DNA from: Zetaproteobacteria bacterium CG1_02_55_237
GTDB taxonomy: Bacteria; Pseudomonadota; Zetaproteobacteria; Mariprofundales; Mariprofundaceae
Assembly (NCBI GenBank): GCA_001871195.1
Contig: MNXA01000030.1
Location: forward strand, 1-53,791
Length of the DNA: 53,791 nucleotides
Direction of reading: 5' to 3'
Part shown: in pieces, positions 1 through 7,301 of the stretch
Layout of the letters: the number at the start of each line of letters is the position of its first letter
How positions within the stretch are numbered: the stretch's first letter is position 1
The notes under the pieces: model-generated
Told to the model about the DNA's origin: nothing
The model's database searches: none
The model's input: only the letters and a program-made list of their open reading frames with translations
Position numbers and translations under genes: made by a program

Positions 1-206
1 TCGGTGAGTCGCAACACCTCGTCCACCGGGGCACACCGGCTGGATGCTTGCGTCAAACGCTTGTCCATCAACCCAGCTTCGCCTTCCCCCTGATAACGCT
101 CTACATAACGCCGGAAGTTACGCTCGCTCATGCCGAGCAGTCGTCCCGCCTCTTCCTGGGTCAACTGGCCTCTCTGCCAACCACCATATGCCTCATCAAA
201 TCTCAT
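1..206 (-). CDS. ISNCY-family transposase, N-terminal fragment
   Basis: The reading frame starts with ATG at 206 behind a strong AGGAGG-type ribosome site and runs off the left edge after 68 residues. The visible part (start MRFDEAYGGWQRGQLTQEEA) is a helix-turn-helix domain of the kind that opens ISNCY/IS1202-group transposases, with a GRLLGMSERNFRRYVERY recognition-helix segment. The catalytic DDE region lies outside the window, so activity cannot be judged. It is identical to the fragment at the right end of the window. Confidence 0.8.
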   Translation of the reverse strand, partial: MRFDEAYGGWQRGQLTQEEAGRLLGMSERNFRRYVERYQGEGEAGLMDKRLTQASSRCAPVDEVLRLT

Positions 207-246
207 CTTCCTGACCTCCTGTAACACTGTCGTTCGTCTCATCTCT

Positions 247-265
247 GATTACCTCTCGGGTAATC
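247..265. promoter_or_regulatory. Palindrome in IS leader
   Basis: A perfect 7-base inverted repeat (gattacc, 5-base spacer, ggtaatc) lies 41 bases upstream of the transposase start and 56 bases inside the IS end. It is repeated in the right copy at 53528-53546. It could be an operator, a transposase binding site or an anti-readthrough hairpin; the sequence does not decide between these. Confidence 0.4.
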
Positions 266-321
266 TTCAGACCGGACAACTTATGAGCTACTGATGAGGA
301 CAGGTTATGTGCTGCCGACAA

Positions 322-488
322 CTGCGCTGCTGAAGCTTGAAGCAACCATCGTGATCACCAGCCTGTTCGTGCTGTGCATGCTCTCGCTGATTGCCGGCCT
401 GATATTCTTCATTGCCGATGTGAATATGTCGCTTTCAGCGCTGAAGCTTGAAGTCGGCGTAAAGCCGCTAGACAAGCCGGAGCCATAA
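322..488 (+). pseudogene. DUF2721-like membrane protein, C-terminal remnant
   Basis: The frame running out of the IS at 321 encodes a hydrophobic segment (FVLCMLSLIAGLIFFIADV) followed by MSLSALKLEVG and a stop at 488. The hydrophobic helix, then an acidic/aromatic turn and an ALxLE tail, is how DUF2721 membrane proteins usually end, which is family knowledge. The apparent start at 294 lies inside the IS, so this is the 3' part of a gene interrupted by the element. The missing N-terminal part is not next to the right-hand IS copy. The family call is tentative; the truncation is clear. Confidence 0.5.
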
Positions 489-570
489 ACCCGCACCCAG
501 GAAACGGTTTAAGCTTCAGTTCAGCCCCTGCCCCTACACTCCCACCATCTTCATGACAGGAGGCAACACC

Positions 571-1200
571 ATGCAAGAGACTGAATCCATCAAGGTCTGG
601 GATATCAGCGTTCGCGTTTTCCACTGGGCGCTGGTCGTGTTCTTCGCCCTCGCCTACATCACCGGCGAAATCGAAACAGAGACCCTGCATGCCTGGGCCG
701 GTTATATCATCATCGGTCTGCTCATCTATCGCATCGTCTGGGGCCTGATCGGCACGAAGTACGCCCGCTTCAGCGATTTCATCTACAGCCCGGCCCAGAT
801 CATGACTTATATAAAGAGTCTGCTGACCACCCATCCCAAGCACTACCTCGGGCACAACCCGGCGGGCGGCGTGATGGTGGTATTATTAATAGTGGGGCTC
901 ACCGCCGTCAGCTGGACGGGCCTGAAGGCCTATGAAGCCGAGGGTAAGGGCCCGCTGGCCGCAGCTCCGGCTATCACCCTCTCCATTCCCGTCGCACAGG
1001 CTGACGACGACTGGGGTGATCATGGCGGCTATGGCGGCAAAGAAGATGAGTTCTGGGAAGAGGCGCATGAGGCGGCCGTATATTTCATGCTGCTGCTTAT
1101 CGGCCTGCATCTGGGCGGCGTGGCTGTGTCCAGCCTGTTGCACCGCGAGAACCTTGTGCGCGCCATGGTTACCGGTCGAAAGCAACTGCCTAGAGAATAA
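571..1200 (+). CDS. Cytochrome b561-domain protein
   Basis: A 209-residue inner-membrane protein of the diheme cytochrome b561/hydrogenase-type b cytochrome family, which passes electrons between the quinone pool and a periplasmic partner. Histidines at the expected places are visible: H18 (VFHWALV), H40 (LHAWAG), the HYLGHNPAGG loop before the third helix, and histidines in LIGLHLGG and LLHREN near the end. Between helices 3 and 4 there is an unusual acidic, glycine- and histidine-rich insert (DDDWGDHGGYGGKEDEFWEE). ATG 571 is chosen over 553 because AGGAGG sits just before it. It stands alone and ends in a strong terminator, so its partner is not evident. Confidence 0.85.
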   Translation: MQETESIKVWDISVRVFHWALVVFFALAYITGEIETETLHAWAGYIIIGLLIYRIVWGLIGTKYARFSDFIYSPAQIMTYIKSLLTTHPKHYLGHNPAGGVMVVLLIVGLTAVSWTGLKAYEAEGKGPLAAAPAITLSIPVAQADDDWGDHGGYGGKEDEFWEEAHEAAVYFMLLLIGLHLGGVAVSSLLHRENLVRAMVTGRKQLPRE

Positions 1201-1216
1201 TTAGCCGCTAAAAAAC

Positions 1217-1245
1217 GAAAGGGCCCCGACAAGGGGCCCTTTTTC
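1217..1245 (+). terminator. Intrinsic terminator after b561 gene
   Basis: A GC-rich hairpin (aaggggcccc-type stem on both sides of a short GACA loop) is followed directly by five T residues and lies 17 bases after the stop codon at 1200. This is a textbook rho-independent terminator for the cytochrome gene. Its A-rich left side could also end leftward transcripts. Confidence 0.85.
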
Positions 1246-1268
1246 TTGCTGCTCAAGATGCAGCCGGA

Positions 1269-1436
1269 TCAATGCATGTGCAGGGTGGTTTCCTGATTGC
1301 CGTGCTGCGCGGCATACTTATTGGCGAAAAAGACGGAGATACTCATCTCGGCAAGCACCACAAGCACGACCACAATGCCGATGCCGATATATATCTTGGT
1401 CGTGACCTTCATGCCCTTTTTCTCGGAACCCTTCAT
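1269..1436 (-). CDS. Small single-pass membrane protein, histidine-tailed
   Basis: A 55-residue protein starting at ATG 1436 behind a GGAGGG ribosome site. It has a lysine-rich cytoplasmic start (MKGSEKKGMKVTTKIY), one transmembrane helix (about residues 17-38) and a short C-terminal tail with four histidines, ending TTLHMH. I do not recognise a family. The clear ribosome site, well-formed helix and positive-inside N-terminus argue that it is real. It is convergent with the b561 gene across the shared terminator region, and a role as a small subunit or metal-binding accessory is only a guess. Confidence 0.6.
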   Translation of the reverse strand: MKGSEKKGMKVTTKIYIGIGIVVVLVVLAEMSISVFFANKYAAQHGNQETTLHMH

Positions 1437-1514
1437 TTAACCCTCCGAATCATTCCTTCCCTCTTCGTTGGCATGACTATAGCGCTATCATACAGCATCT
1501 CAAAAGAGCTTGGC

Positions 1515-1808
1515 TTACATGGGGAACAGCAGGCGGATGGATGCGGGGGAGCCATCAGAGGTGAAGCTGAGGGAGAACTGGCCGCAGCGGACGTTGCGGG
1601 TGGGGGTGCATTCGGACATTTCCTGAATCACTTCCTCGAAATAGATATCGGCAATCATGTCATTCCCGGACTGGCTACACACATCGATGCGCAGGGTTGC
1701 CCCATCCGGCCAGCCGCCGCGCTCGCACAGCTTCTCCAACCCTGCATGCTTATCCACCCAGGCAATCAGCTCGGGATGCGAAGCGGAAGTCAGCGGTTCA
1801 CCCTTCAT
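1515..1808 (-). CDS. Hypothetical protein (97 aa)
   Basis: A soluble 97-residue protein with no signal peptide or membrane helix. It overlaps the end of the HEAGH protein gene by 11 bases and follows the FeoB-like gene in the same direction, so it is probably the third gene of that operon. I do not recognise a family. Visible features are a tryptophan-containing N-terminal helix (ELIAWVDKHAGLEKLCERGG) and three cysteines spread through the chain. The lack of a clear ribosome site suggests translational coupling to the upstream gene. Confidence 0.55.
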   Translation of the reverse strand: MKGEPLTSASHPELIAWVDKHAGLEKLCERGGWPDGATLRIDVCSQSGNDMIADIYFEEVIQEMSECTPTRNVRCGQFSLSFTSDGSPASIRLLFPM

Positions 1809-2526
1809 GGTTTCTTGAGGAGGCCCCCATCAGACCATACTGCCGCTTTAGCCAGTATGCGCACCAAGCGATGGCCAGCAGCATGACGACGCTGCCCGAC
1901 ACATGGGCGATGCTGGCAAAGGTGTGATCGAAGCGCGAAAGGCCGGTTTCACCCAGAACGAACTCCCAGTCGTGGAACCCATAGGGCGAGGTGTCGCCGA
2001 AGTTACCGCCGAGCAGGGGCAGGCTGCGCGAGCGTGCATCGTTGATATACGGTGCCATGTCGAGAAAGTTCTCGCCGAACCACCAGGCGCACACCCCTGC
2101 CCCGAAGGCATCGTGGGTTTTGAACCACAGCGCGAACAGACAGACCAGCGGCATGAGCAATTGCCCGAGACTGCCGCCCAGGGATGTGATCACCGCGCCG
2201 AAGGGCCTGAACACGATATGCCCGGCCTCGTGGAAGGGCAGATTAATCAGATGCAGGAAGCTTTGCCCTGCGGCATTGGATGCAATGGATGCAGGAATCA
2301 GGCCCCAGCTGAACCAGAGGAGCAGCAGGAGCACGAAGGCGCGCCCGTAAAACACCAGCTCGTTGTCCGCCTGCGGAATGGGTAATGCTTCAATTTCTTG
2401 CTGCCGCTGCTCTTCGCGCCGCTCCTGTGCGGCCTGATAGCGCGCATACTTGGCGAACACGATGCCGCATTCGGAGCAGGCCTGCGCATCATCGGGTTGA
2501 TCGGCCGCGCACTTGGGACAAATCAT
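1798..2526 (-). CDS. Zinc-ribbon membrane protein with HEAGH metallopeptidase motif
   Basis: A 242-residue protein with a zinc ribbon at the N-terminus (C3, C6, C17, C20), a short charged coiled segment (residues 29-50), and several transmembrane helices. The second hydrophobic block ends in the zinc-protease signature HEAGH (99-103), followed by a GGSLGQLLMPL helix. Site-2-type (M50-like) proteases carry HExxH inside a membrane helix, so a membrane metallopeptidase is likely, though the distal Asp ligand cannot be assigned with confidence. It follows the FeoB-like gene by 9 bases with its own GAGG ribosome site, which suggests a linked role in iron transport or its quality control. Confidence 0.7.
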   Translation of the reverse strand: MICPKCAADQPDDAQACSECGIVFAKYARYQAAQERREEQRQQEIEALPIPQADNELVFYGRAFVLLLLLWFSWGLIPASIASNAAGQSFLHLINLPFHEAGHIVFRPFGAVITSLGGSLGQLLMPLVCLFALWFKTHDAFGAGVCAWWFGENFLDMAPYINDARSRSLPLLGGNFGDTSPYGFHDWEFVLGETGLSRFDHTFASIAHVSGSVVMLLAIAWCAYWLKRQYGLMGASSRNHEG

Positions 2527-2535
2527 GGACAGCCT

Positions 2536-4560
2536 CTAAAACACGACCCGGCCCGCTTCGAGCAACAGGCGCACAGTCAGGGAAACGATCAGCGCCACGC
2601 CGATGGACAGGGCCAGGGAAAACAGCGCCTCGCGCCGACCGATGACCCTGATCATCACCGCGAAGGTGGACACACAGGGCACATAGAACATCAGGAAGAT
2701 CAGGAAGGTGGATATCTGCACCCAATCGAGCACGGAGCCGACATCGAAGGTACCCAGCGCCTGATAGATCATCAGCAGGCTAAGCTCCTTTCTGAGCACG
2801 CCGAACAGAATCGGCACGCCGAGCACCACAGGCAGGCCGAGTGCCCAGACGCTGATCGGAGTCAGCGCCTGATTGATCCATATATCCGCACCGACATGGT
2901 GCAGCAGGGCCAGCACGATGGAGCCACCGACCAGCAGCGGGGTCACAATGGTGAGGATATCCTGCGTGCGCTGCCAGGTGACATGCAGCACCGGTTTGAT
3001 TTTGGGAATGGCATAGGCCGGAATCTCCTGAATCAGACCGGGGCTGATATCCGGATAGCGCTTGACCAGAAGCTTTCCAAGCAGGGCGATGATGAGCAAA
3101 TTGAGCATGAAGATGCCGAAGATGCCGATGCCGCCGAGATACTTGCCGCCCAGCGCCAGGATGATGGCCGAGCGTGCCGAGCAGGGTACAAAGGTAATCA
3201 GGAGAGATGCCACGACCCGGTCGCGCCCGGAGACCACGGATTTTGTCGCGGCAATGGCCGGCACATTGCAGCCCAGGCCGAGCAGGAAGGGCACAGCCAC
3301 CTTGCCGTGCAGGCCGATGTAGTGGAAAAAGCGGTCGACCACGAAGGCCACGCGCTGCATCACACCGGATTCCTCAAGCAGCACCAGCATCAGCACCAGC
3401 GGCAGCATATAGGGAACCACGATGCCGATCAGTCCGACTAAACCGTCGGCCACGGCCCGCCCGATCACACCTACCGTGCTCACCGGCTCCCATTGGGCAA
3501 CGAATTCGGCGAGCTTAGCCGAAGTGGCCGCATCGATGCCACTGCTCACCTCGAAGACCACGAACAGCACCAGCGCGAACATACCCAGGCTGCCGAGCAG
3601 ACCCCAACTCGGATGCAGGAAGATGGCATCAAGCCGGTCCTCCCAGGTGATGGTTTTGGAGCGATGCGTGAGCTGCGCCACCCGGCCGAACAGGGCTGCG
3701 GCACGGTGGTGATAATCGGCCGCGACTTCTTCAGACAAGGGCCTCGGCAAAGCCTCATCAGCGGCTATTCGAATCTCCTGCACAGCTCTGGAAGCGGCGG
3801 GGAAATGGCAGGCAAGTTCGGAACAGAAATAGTCATCCGCCTGCTTCATCTGACGAATCAGGAAGGGGCGCGGCACATTAAAGGCGCGCCTGATTTCAGG
3901 CACATCCACGGCCGCACCGATCTGCAGCCCCCAAGTCGTTAGATGCTCGCCCGAGGGCTGCGGCAGCGGGCATGCCTTGTCGCGCACGGCCTGCACAGCG
4001 CGCTCGAACAGACGCGCAATGCCATGCCCCTTGATGGCGGTCATCGGTACAACAGGGATGCCCAACTCCTTCTCGAGCAGCGCGACATCGATCTGCACAC
4101 CCTTGCGCCGCGCCTCATCCATCATATTCAGGCCCATGACGATGGGCAGGCCGAGCTCAATCAATTCGAGGGTGAGTTCCAGATGGCGCAGCAGGGTGCT
4201 GGCATCGACGATGTGAATCAACATGTCCGGGCGCGAAAAGGGTGCAGGCGGCTCGGTCCCTTCATGTGCTGAAATCAGGGGGCGGGAATCGCCCCACAAC
4301 AGATATTTCAGTCCTTCGAGATCATCGCCACGCAGATTCTGCAGCGAATGGAAGGCCGGCAGATCGACCAGCTCCACCTCATCCAGCCCGATCTGCACGG
4401 TACAACGCTGATAAGCCTTATCGGTGCCGGCCAATTGGCCGTGATCAACACTGGTACTGGAAACGGCATGAAACAGGGTGGTCTTGCCGCTGTTCGGCTG
4501 ACCGACCAGCGCAATGCGCAGGCGCCCGCTGCCGCGATAAAACGGCCCGGATAACACCAT
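2536..4560 (-). CDS. feoB: FeoB-like ferrous iron transporter, variant G domain
   Basis: A 674-residue protein with an N-terminal GTPase domain and a C-terminal two-gate (nucleoside-transporter-like) membrane domain, the arrangement of FeoB, which takes up Fe(II) across the inner membrane. Visible are G1 (GQPNSGKTT, about 20-28), G4 (NMMD), and FeoB gate motifs LGLGCNVPAIAATK and VPCSARSAI with their conserved cysteines. The G3 motif reads DLPAFHSL instead of the usual DLPGTYSL, so the switch II glycine is absent. The VGNWPGVTVE-type switch I is also replaced. There is no feoA nearby. A TTG start 21 bases upstream (4581) is possible; ATG 4560 is preferred but lacks a strong ribosome site. Confidence 0.85.
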   Translation of the reverse strand: MVLSGPFYRGSGRLRIALVGQPNSGKTTLFHAVSSTSVDHGQLAGTDKAYQRCTVQIGLDEVELVDLPAFHSLQNLRGDDLEGLKYLLWGDSRPLISAHEGTEPPAPFSRPDMLIHIVDASTLLRHLELTLELIELGLPIVMGLNMMDEARRKGVQIDVALLEKELGIPVVPMTAIKGHGIARLFERAVQAVRDKACPLPQPSGEHLTTWGLQIGAAVDVPEIRRAFNVPRPFLIRQMKQADDYFCSELACHFPAASRAVQEIRIAADEALPRPLSEEVAADYHHRAAALFGRVAQLTHRSKTITWEDRLDAIFLHPSWGLLGSLGMFALVLFVVFEVSSGIDAATSAKLAEFVAQWEPVSTVGVIGRAVADGLVGLIGIVVPYMLPLVLMLVLLEESGVMQRVAFVVDRFFHYIGLHGKVAVPFLLGLGCNVPAIAATKSVVSGRDRVVASLLITFVPCSARSAIILALGGKYLGGIGIFGIFMLNLLIIALLGKLLVKRYPDISPGLIQEIPAYAIPKIKPVLHVTWQRTQDILTIVTPLLVGGSIVLALLHHVGADIWINQALTPISVWALGLPVVLGVPILFGVLRKELSLLMIYQALGTFDVGSVLDWVQISTFLIFLMFYVPCVSTFAVMIRVIGRREALFSLALSIGVALIVSLTVRLLLEAGRVVF

Positions 4561-4610
4561 CTCGCTCACGCCCTGGGCCAATGCGTTAATATGAACACCT
4601 CGCTTGATGC

Positions 4611-4680
4611 ATGGCGCAGCTTACTGTGATTTTCGCGCCGCGTCGAAACCCTGTCTGTCTTAAGCGGACCTGCTTGAGTG
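4611..4680. repeat. Diverged short repeat upstream of feoB-like gene
   Basis: This stretch matches 5975-6040 at roughly two thirds of positions in the same orientation. Shared blocks include gcttac-gtgatttt, cgtcgaaa and gcgga-ctgc. Both copies lie just upstream of leftward genes, so it may be a shared promoter-type region or an old dispersed repeat. Confidence 0.35.
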
Positions 4681-4700
4681 GCTTGGTTTGAGTGGCGGGC

Positions 4701-5933
4701 CTACAGACGCACGTAATCCCTGCGGTACTTGACCACCTTCTGAATATAGCGGCGGGTTTCCTTATAGGGCAGGTTATTCACCAGATGTTTGTACACCTGC
4801 GGCGGCCGGCTCTTGTTGATTCGATCAAGCGCATCCCGCCTGTTCTTTGAGTATGCCTTCAAAACATTCGACGGGCCGGTGTTGTAGGCGGCAATCACGC
4901 AGTATTCCCGCGAGATGTTGTCATACACGTCCTTTAACTGCTCGTCGAACAGCACCCCGAGGTAGGCCGTTCCCAGCTCGATATTGTTGTCGGCATTGAA
5001 CAGGAAATCGCGCGATGGCGCGTGATCCCTGCCGCGCGCCTTCTTGTAGCCCTCGCGGCCGCCGCTGGATGGCACCAACTGCATCAGGCCGAAGGCAGGG
5101 GCCGAGCTGACAGCAAAGGGATTGAAATTGCTTTCGGTACGAATCACGCCGAACACCAGGCTTTCGCTAACACCGTATCGTTTGGCAAAGCGCTGCACCG
5201 CCGGTTGATACTTCTTTGCCTGTTTATCCTGGAAATTGCTGACCATGGTCATATCAACGTAATGCACGGTCTTGCTACCGGTTTCGGTCTGGATGGTTTT
5301 TGTCTTCTTTGCCTGTTCCACCTGCCAGGTGGCGAAGCGCTCGGCACTCTTTGGATCGGCAATCGGCTTGCCCGCCCGATCGAGCAACAGACCATACAGA
5401 TACGGCATTGATCGACTGGTCAGCTTGATATCGGCATCGGAAAACAGGTCGACAGCACGCGGATCGTCCGGTGTGAGCAGGGTGGTGATGATCGCACTCT
5501 TCAGGCTTGCAGTGGCATCGGCCTCCTGCAGGGTTTCAACCGTGACGCGCCCTTTGTCGAAATCGACCACGGCCCGGCTCTTGTAGTTGTGCGTGTATTT
5601 CACGTAGTGGGCGCGATCCGGTGTGCGCGTATTCTTTTTCCCCCACTGTTTGCCGGCCCGCCCCGACAGCACCGCCATCACCTGCTTGAACTGGGCACGC
5701 ATCACGCGCAGATCACGCAAGGCCTGGGCCGGATTGCGCTCGTAGGATTTACCAATGCTTCTGGCCGTGCGCTCAACGGCCCTGGCCGGATTGCCACTCG
5801 TGGCGATCCTGGCGACATTGAGTGCAGAATTCACGTTCGAGCTCAGCGATTTGCTGCAAGCACCCAGCACGACCGCGCTGCCTGCCACAAGCAGGGCCGC
5901 GAGAACCGAAGCAAAATAGCGTGACCCTTTCAA
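4701..5933 (-). CDS. mltC: Membrane-bound lytic murein transglycosylase MltC
   Basis: A peptidoglycan lytic transglycosylase attached to the outer membrane as a lipoprotein. With the TTG start at 5933, which has GGAGG four bases upstream, it is 410 residues with a signal peptide and lipobox VVLGAC (Cys26). The upstream ATG at 5981 would add 16 residues without a better ribosome site. The middle part (YVKYTHNYKSRAVVDFD...VTVETL) is the MltC N-terminal domain. The C-terminal SLT domain shows the catalytic glutamate in RTESNF, then GLMQLVPSSGG and AAYNTGPSNVLKAY. E. coli MltC is about 359 residues, so this one has a longer region between signal and domain. Confidence 0.9.
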   Translation of the reverse strand: MKGSRYFASVLAALLVAGSAVVLGACSKSLSSNVNSALNVARIATSGNPARAVERTARSIGKSYERNPAQALRDLRVMRAQFKQVMAVLSGRAGKQWGKKNTRTPDRAHYVKYTHNYKSRAVVDFDKGRVTVETLQEADATASLKSAIITTLLTPDDPRAVDLFSDADIKLTSRSMPYLYGLLLDRAGKPIADPKSAERFATWQVEQAKKTKTIQTETGSKTVHYVDMTMVSNFQDKQAKKYQPAVQRFAKRYGVSESLVFGVIRTESNFNPFAVSSAPAFGLMQLVPSSGGREGYKKARGRDHAPSRDFLFNADNNIELGTAYLGVLFDEQLKDVYDNISREYCVIAAYNTGPSNVLKAYSKNRRDALDRINKSRPPQVYKHLVNNLPYKETRRYIQKVVKYRRDYVRL

Positions 5934-5974
5934 ATCAACCTCCGCGCGCCGACAAACACATACCGCTCGCCGTG

Positions 5975-6040
5975 CATGCATAGCTTACCGTGATTTTACT
6001 GCGACGTCGAAAGCCGGCTCAGGCTGAGCGGAGCTGCAGG
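5975..6040. repeat. Diverged short repeat upstream of mltC
   Basis: Second member of the pair with 4611-4680. Shared blocks are gcttac-gtgatttt, cgtcgaaa and gcgga-ctgc. It lies immediately upstream of the mltC start region. Confidence 0.35.
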
Positions 6041-6072
6041 ATATTATTGATGTGATGCGGTGCAAAAGGAAG

Positions 6073-6095
6073 AGGGGGCGAATGCTTCGCCCCCT
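6073..6095 (-). terminator. Hairpin, possible terminator of kinase operon
   Basis: A perfect 10-bp stem (agggggcgaa / ttcgccccct) with a 3-base loop. On the minus strand it is followed by cttccttttgc, a modest T-rich tail. It lies about 260 bases past the kinase stop at 6354 and before mltC, so it could end the YfiR-kinase transcript. Confidence 0.45.
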
Positions 6096-6353
6096 ATGCC
6101 TCCCCCCCCAGGGATCCCCCCCCCCCCGTTTCTTCGGAAGTGCCTGCGTCTTATGCCTTCTTGCATGACAAGAACAAGACGAACAGCAGACAGCCCCCGG
6201 TTTATTCATTGCTGCAAGCTAAGCGGCGAAGTCAGGTGTTAATCAACAAGCTTTGCCTGCCGCTTGAGTGCCCCACTCTTGGCAAGGAAAGAGCAAACGC
6301 AATCCAGCAGGCGTTAGTAGGGGTATAACTTTAGTTAGGGTGCCGGGGGGAAA

Positions 6354-7301
6354 TCAGGCCGTATTGTCCGGGTGATGTTGCAGGCTTCTTTCCAGAAGCT
6401 GCAACAGCCTTTCGAAATGAACCGGCTTGTGCACCAGCAGGCAGTCGGCCTGCATGACTTCAACAGCAACGTGTTTAGCGGTATCGCCTGTCACGATAAT
6501 GGCGGGAATTTGTCTGCTCGACAGGATACGGATTTGCTGCACGGCCTCGATACCGGTATTCCCCTCACGCAGACGATAGTCGGCAATGATAAAGTCCGGG
6601 CGAGCCTTTGCAGCGCTGAGCTGGGCAACAGCATCACTGGCATTTTCCGCCAGGATGCAGGTGCAATGCGAACCTTCCAGACTGATCTTCATGGCGCGCA
6701 GAAGCTGCACATCATCGTCAATCACCAGGGCGAGCTTGTCCGACAGGTCGATTGGCAGGGGCTGAACTGTTATGGCCTGATCGCCTGGGTCTGCAACCCA
6801 CGGCACATCAACCGCGAAGCAGGAACCACGGCCCAGGTGACTGCGCACATACAAGCGGTGCCTGAGCAGTCCGGCAATACCTTTGACGATGGACAGACCA
6901 AGGCCCAGGCCCTTATCCCTGTCTCTCTCGGGATTCTGGATCTGATAAAACTCACCAAATATCGTTGGTATTTCGCTTTCATCGATACCCAAACCGGTAT
7001 CCCATACGCTAATGCGGACCCCATTCCCGTGCCGTCGGCAACCCAACAGAAGACCTCCCTTATGGGTGTAGCGGATAGCATTGGCAATCAGATTGCGCAG
7101 CAGCCGGGATAGCAGGATGGGATCGGTTCTGATATAGATATTCACACAACCATGCAGGCGGAAATCCAATCCTTTTTCCCTGGCCACAGGGGCCCACTCC
7201 TCGGCAATATCCAGCAGCAGGGGTGCCAGCCTGACGATGCCGACGTCAGTCTGAATTGCGCCAGCTGCCAGTCTTGATACGTCCATCAGGGCACTAAGCA
7301 A
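6354..7301 (-). CDS. Hybrid histidine kinase, C-terminal part (HATPase + receiver), broken by frameshift
   Basis: This frame carries the second half of a hybrid sensor kinase whose first half is at 7286-8641. It begins in the dimerisation helix (LSALMDVSRLAAGA), continues with a HATPase domain (N box near residue 70, G1 DTGLGI at 101-106, G2 GLGLGLS at 131-137) and ends with a receiver domain (acidic pocket VIDDD near 194-197, phospho-acceptor D241 in IIADYRL, T271 and K292). The two frames join near 7307-7318, where one missing base would restore QKSNQ-GLSDLLSALMDVSR. Independent translation from ATG 7301 would give a kinase without its phospho-acceptor histidine. Confidence 0.85.
   Translation of the reverse strand: MLSALMDVSRLAAGAIQTDVGIVRLAPLLLDIAEEWAPVAREKGLDFRLHGCVNIYIRTDPILLSRLLRNLIANAIRYTHKGGLLLGCRRHGNGVRISVWDTGLGIDESEIPTIFGEFYQIQNPERDRDKGLGLGLSIVKGIAGLLRHRLYVRSHLGRGSCFAVDVPWVADPGDQAITVQPLPIDLSDKLALVIDDDVQLLRAMKISLEGSHCTCILAENASDAVAQLSAAKARPDFIIADYRLREGNTGIEAVQQIRILSSRQIPAIIVTGDTAKHVAVEVMQADCLLVHKPVHFERLLQLLERSLQHHPDNTA

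Larger units (their letters stand above)
1..321 (-). mobile_element. Insertion sequence end, left copy (ISNCY-type, partial)
   Basis: Positions 2-321 are, by direct reading, the exact reverse complement of 53472-53791, and identity stops abruptly at 321/322. This marks 321 as the outer end of the element. Only the end carrying the transposase start is in the window and the rest runs off the left edge. The family call rests on the transposase N-terminus. Flanks of the two copies differ, so they sit at two different sites, and no target duplication can be seen because the other IS end is missing. Confidence 0.85.
5934..6353. other. 420-base intergenic region, no gene seen
   Basis: Between mltC and the histidine kinase I find no supported gene. 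It holds the second copy of the short repeat (5975-6040), a 10-bp hairpin at 6073-6095, C tracts of 8 (6102-6109) and 12 (6116-6127) bases, and then about 220 bases without a recognisable feature. The short open frame over the C tracts encodes only proline-rich low-complexity sequence and is not credible. Confidence 0.6.

Noticed and set aside
2398-3441. Long plus-strand frame (347 codons)
   Set aside because: It lies antisense inside the FeoB-like gene, is rich in His, Gln and Asp in the way reverse-strand frames of GC-rich genes are, and has no ribosome site or recognisable domain.
6060-6242. Short proline-rich frame over C tracts
   Set aside because: Composition comes only from the C8/C12 tracts; no ribosome site.
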